From the NCBI RefSeq assembly GCF_028714975.1, contig NZ_JAQTLH010000001.1, positions 62,001 to 126,000 of the forward strand: DNA of 64,000 nt, read 5' to 3'. Below, in pieces: positions 61,200 through 64,000 of this stretch (position 1 is the first letter of the stretch; each line of letters begins with the position of its first letter). The notes beneath the pieces are model-generated. The model saw only the letters and a program-made list of their open reading frames with translations, had not been told where the DNA came from and searched no databases. This DNA comes from Sulfurimonas sp. Lineage in GTDB: Bacteria > Campylobacterota > Campylobacteria > Campylobacterales > Sulfurimonadaceae. Position numbers and translations under genes: made by a program.

Positions 61200-62554
61200 T
61201 AAACTATGTATTTTCCTGTGAAACAAGCAGTACAGTAGTTATCTTCTTTCGTATTTACGCTTCTAAGCAGTGATGCTTCGTCTAAATATGCAAGCGAGTC
61301 CGCTTCTATGAATTTACAAATATCATCAAGACTCATATTTGCCGCAATAAGCTTGTTTTTGTTTGGCGTGTCTACACCGTAGAAACATGGGTCAGTCGTC
61401 GGCGGAGAAGATACTCTCATGTGAACTTCTTTTGCACCTGCCTCTTTTAACATTCTTACGATTCTTTTTGAAGTTGTTCCGCGAACTATCGAGTCGTCAA
61501 CTACAATAACCCTTTTGCCTTTTATAATATCAGTCATCGGTGAGAGCTTCATTTTAACTTTTAAGTCTCTCATCTCTTGCGTAGGTTCAATAAAAGTTCT
61601 TCCGATGTAATGATTTCTCATAATTCCCATCTCATAAGGAATACCGCTCTCTTGCGCATATCCGATAGCTGCCGGAACTCCGCCATCAGGTACAGGGATT
61701 ACCATATCTGCTTCAACAGGTTTTATGCGTGCGAGCTCTATGCCCATATTTTTTCTAGTTTGATAAACATTTTGCCCAAAAACTCTTGAATCAGGTCTGG
61801 CAAAATATACATACTCGAAAATACAGTGCTTTGGAGTCGGTTCAAACACTTTTATACTCAGGGGTTCTTTGTTCTCATCAAAGATTAAAAGCTCACCCGG
61901 CTCAACATCTCTAATAAATTCTGCTCCGACAAGGTCAAATGCACATGTCTCACTTGCTACAATATAACCTCCGCTTGGAATTTTCCCTAAACTAAGCGGA
62001 CGAAAACCGTGTCTGTCGCGCATAGCAAACATTTTTGTTCTGCTTAGAAAAACAAGTGAAAAAGCACCCTCTATTCTTTGTACGGCATCAATAATTCTAT
62101 CAAGAAGTTTTCTTTTTTCACTTTTTGCTATAAGGTGTATAAGATTTTCAGTGTCCATAAATGTTTGAAAAATCGCACCTTTGTCGATTAATCTATTGCG
62201 AATCTCTTCTGCATTAGTTAAATTTCCGTTATGAACGATTGCCATCTCGCCTAAATCATATCTGGCAAATACCGGCTGAGCATCTAAGATAGAGTCGTCT
62301 CCCGCTGTTGAGTAGCGAGTATGCCCAATAGCACTTGAACCTTTTAGTGTTTCAAGTTTTTTCTCATCAAATACGCGCATAACTAAACCGCGCTTTTTAA
62401 TCGTGTGGAGTTTTTTACCGTCTGAAGAGCTTATTCCGGCTGCTTCTTGACCACGATGCTGAAGTGCATGTAGTGAAAAATAAGCCAGTTTAGAAGCCTC
62501 TTTATTGCCATAGATTCCTACAACTGCACATTTTTCATTTACATCTTCTAGCAT
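61199..62554 (-). CDS. purF: Amidophosphoribosyltransferase PurF
   Basis: First step of purine synthesis. 451 residues; a short 8-residue propeptide (MLEDVNEK) precedes the catalytic C9 (CAVVGIYGN), exposed by processing. PRPP site VIVVDDSIVRGTT. Cysteines in HCIFEYVY, DPCFYG and the CTACFTG end fit the 4Fe-4S form known from B. subtilis. AGGAGA site. Confidence 0.96.
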   Translation of the reverse strand: MLEDVNEKCAVVGIYGNKEASKLAYFSLHALQHRGQEAAGISSSDGKKLHTIKKRGLVMRVFDEKKLETLKGSSAIGHTRYSTAGDDSILDAQPVFARYDLGEMAIVHNGNLTNAEEIRNRLIDKGAIFQTFMDTENLIHLIAKSEKRKLLDRIIDAVQRIEGAFSLVFLSRTKMFAMRDRHGFRPLSLGKIPSGGYIVASETCAFDLVGAEFIRDVEPGELLIFDENKEPLSIKVFEPTPKHCIFEYVYFARPDSRVFGQNVYQTRKNMGIELARIKPVEADMVIPVPDGGVPAAIGYAQESGIPYEMGIMRNHYIGRTFIEPTQEMRDLKVKMKLSPMTDIIKGKRVIVVDDSIVRGTTSKRIVRMLKEAGAKEVHMRVSSPPTTDPCFYGVDTPNKNKLIAANMSLDDICKFIEADSLAYLDEASLLRSVNTKEDNYCTACFTGKYIV

Positions 62555-62589
62555 ATTTTTCTCCTAAAGAATAGTTAAACAATTTTGGA

Positions 62590-62598
62590 ATTATACAA
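62590..62598 (-). promoter_or_regulatory. Probable purF promoter
   Basis: On the minus strand TTGTATAAT (hexamer 62595-62590), 36 bp before purF. It stands in the 93-bp gap after dapB, so purF has a promoter besides any read-through. Confidence 0.5.
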
Positions 62599-62647
62599 AA
62601 GAGCACCTCTAAAAACCCTTAATAGAATTTTGAAGGAGAAAATTGAT

Positions 62648-63418
62648 TTATATATCCAAACAGTCGCTTATTGTATAAAGTCCCGCTTCTTTATCGGCAA
62701 GCCAAGATGCGGCTCTAAGAGCACCTTTACTGAATGTGTTTCTTGAAGTTGCCGTATGATTTAACTCTATAAATTCGCCGTCATTATAAAATCCGACCGT
62801 ATGACGACCGACTATATCGCCGCCGCGAAGTGCCATTACGGCAATCTCATCTTTGCTTCTTGCACCGATATTGCCGTCTCTGCCGCTTATACGAACTTTG
62901 TCTAAATTTAAGTCGCGACCCGCAGCTGCCGACTCTGCAAGAGTAAGAGCGGTTCCGCTAGGGGCATCTTTTTTGTGCCTATGGTGCATCTCGACTATCT
63001 CGATATCAAAGCCGCCGAGAGCAGCTGAGGCTTGATATACAAGTTTATTTAATAGTGCCACTCCCAATGACATATTTGTAGCATAAAGAACAGGCATATT
63101 TTCACTTGCTTGTTTAAGAAGATTAAGCTGATGCGTATTTAGTCCCGTCGTCCCGATAACTAGCGGTTTTGGAGTTTGAAGACATGCTTCAAGCAGAGAC
63201 TCGCAAGCCTCGGGAAGTGAAAAATCTATAACAACATCACATGCATTTAGAAATGATTTTATATCGGTAGTAACCAAAACAGAGGGGTCGATTGAAAAAT
63301 CAAGCGAATTTCTAACAAAAACCGAACTCAAACTAATGTTTTTCGTCGTTTTTAAATCATCTATAAGAAGTTTTCCGACTCTGCCGTTTGCACCGAGAAC
63401 ACCAACTTTTACTATCAT
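62648..63418 (-). CDS. dapB: 4-hydroxy-tetrahydrodipicolinate reductase DapB
   Basis: Lysine and diaminopimelate synthesis. 256 residues: VGVLGANGRVGKLL (NAD(P) loop), VIGTTGLN, the HHRHKKDAPSGTAL active-site segment with catalytic His and Lys. 10 bp after trxB. AAAGG site. Confidence 0.96.
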   Translation of the reverse strand: MIVKVGVLGANGRVGKLLIDDLKTTKNISLSSVFVRNSLDFSIDPSVLVTTDIKSFLNACDVVIDFSLPEACESLLEACLQTPKPLVIGTTGLNTHQLNLLKQASENMPVLYATNMSLGVALLNKLVYQASAALGGFDIEIVEMHHRHKKDAPSGTALTLAESAAAGRDLNLDKVRISGRDGNIGARSKDEIAVMALRGGDIVGRHTVGFYNDGEFIELNHTATSRNTFSKGALRAASWLADKEAGLYTISDCLDI

Positions 63419-63428
63419 TTGAATACCT

Positions 63429-64000
63429 TTAAGAATTTAATTTTTCATCAACATATGAGATTACCTGCAGTGCCGCAACTGCACCGTCACCCGCAGCACT
63501 CACAACTTGTTTTGGAGCGGACAGACGCATATCGCCTGCTGCAAAAAGCCCGGCAACGGATGTTCTCATATTGATATCTACTACGACTTCGCCATGTTTG
63601 TTAACATCACACAAAAAACTCCCGTCTTCTTGAAGAAGGATTTTATTATTTATATCATTTCCGACAAAAGTAAATACACCAAGAACTTGGATATCTCGAA
63701 CCTCTCCTGAGCTGTTTTTTATGCGAAGTCCCGTAACACCCATCGCATCACCGTAAACTTCTTCGGGAATAGAGTTTAAAATAAGTTCGATATTTGCACT
63801 TTTTTTCACTCTCTCCACAGTATTTGGAGCCGAGCGAAAACTATCTCTTCTATGAATCAGATAAACTTTAGAACATATTTTTGCCAAGTAGAGAGCTTCT
63901 TCAAGTGCCGTGTCTCCGCCGCCGATGACTGCAACCTCTTTTCCTCTGTAAAAAAAGCCGTCACATGTAGCACATGTACTCACGCCTCTTCCAAAAAGCT
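63429..64000 (-). CDS. trxB: Thioredoxin reductase (C-terminal part, cut by window edge)
   Basis: The minus frame is open to the window end. Visible: the redox CATC in [13 protein letters not shown], the NADPH loop [23 protein letters not shown], and the FAD part GLFAAGDMR with the final [13 protein letters not shown]. The N-terminal FAD half lies outside. The GTG at 63983 that looks like a start is an internal Val; codons for LFGRG precede it. Confidence 0.93.
   Translation of the reverse strand, partial: LFGRGVSTCATCDGFFYRGKEVAVIGGGDTALEEALYLAKICSKVYLIHRRDSFRSAPNTVERVKKSANIELILNSIPEEVYGDAMGVTGLRIKNSSGEVRDIQVLGVFTFVGNDINNKILLQEDGSFLCDVNKHGEVVVDINMRTSVAGLFAAGDMRLSAPKQVVSAAGDGAVAALQVISYVDEKLNS

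Noticed and set aside
63981-63983. GTG as a start for the last minus-strand gene
   Set aside because: The frame remains open upstream and the residues match the inside of thioredoxin reductase ([10 protein letters not shown]).
1-64000. tRNA, rRNA or CRISPR loci
   Set aside because: No cloverleaf with CCA-side signature, no rRNA sequence and no regularly spaced direct repeats were seen in the intergenic regions.

Overview
The window is about 64 kb of a low-GC chromosome whose gene content points to a Campylobacterota (epsilonproteobacterial) autotroph, most like Sulfurimonas or a close relative. This is inferred from the genes, not from a database search. The pointers are a Rieske/cytochrome b/di-heme cytochrome c1 complex, a stand-alone MnmC-type methyltransferase next to luxS, a paired DUF2393 cluster after hisIE, a RodZ-like protein in an operon with rlmB and rsmI, and frequent TTG starts. 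Nearly all of it is intact, densely packed housekeeping sequence. I see no rRNA, tRNA, CRISPR array, prophage or full insertion sequence.

Layout. 1-6 kb: start of a NIT-domain chemoreceptor (cut by the window edge), luxS with two small genes, then recQ, ribE, a small toxin-antitoxin pair and a Sel1-repeat protein on the minus strand. 6-12 kb: mnmG, a glycosyltransferase-like gene and petABC. 12-18.4 kb: a RelE-type toxin module, an RDD protein, a major porin with a hairpin leader, a lipoprotein, moaA, a VapC-type module, and queE/queD. 18.4-18.6 kb: a small RNA/peptide locus that looks like an undescribed type I toxin system. 18.6-32.5 kb: moeA, a translation-quality block (rsmE, rpmE, rsmI, rlmB), RodZ-like and secreted proteins, an aminotransferase with hom, an SDR, a formate-dehydrogenase-like enzyme, yraN and an aldehyde dehydrogenase. 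32.5-40.5 kb: alaS, a membrane protein, maf, bioF, an ABC ATPase and a class A penicillin-binding protein. 40.6-46 kb: a small c-type cytochrome, then a five-gene envelope cassette (LolA-like protein, two FtsX-type permeases, LolD-type ATPase, beta-barrel). 46-50 kb: leuA and glnA. 49.5-56.3 kb: a phosphate locus (phoU-pstB-pstA-pstC, divergent ppk2-pstS, then a porin). 56.4-64 kb: ilvE, an SPFH protein, hisIE, two DUF2393 proteins, and a trxB-dapB-purF-radical SAM operon on the minus strand.

How the parts work together. The phosphate block is tied together by three Pho-box-like sites. Each has two 7-bp units 11 bp apart, with the second unit exactly 10 bp before a -10 hexamer. They sit before pstC, pstS and the porin, so a phosphate-starvation regulon covering uptake, polyphosphate kinase and outer-membrane entry can be read from the sequence. 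The 41-46 kb cassette has the parts list of a lipoprotein or lipid transport route ending in a beta-barrel. A family of palindromic dispersed repeats (four copies) sits just after gene ends and carries terminator-like hairpins. The most novel item is the 18.4-18.6 kb locus: a strong extended -10 promoter, a roughly 72-nt RNA ending in an 11-bp terminator, a 19-residue hydrophobic peptide with a strong ribosome site, and 5'/3' complementary segments that could block its translation.
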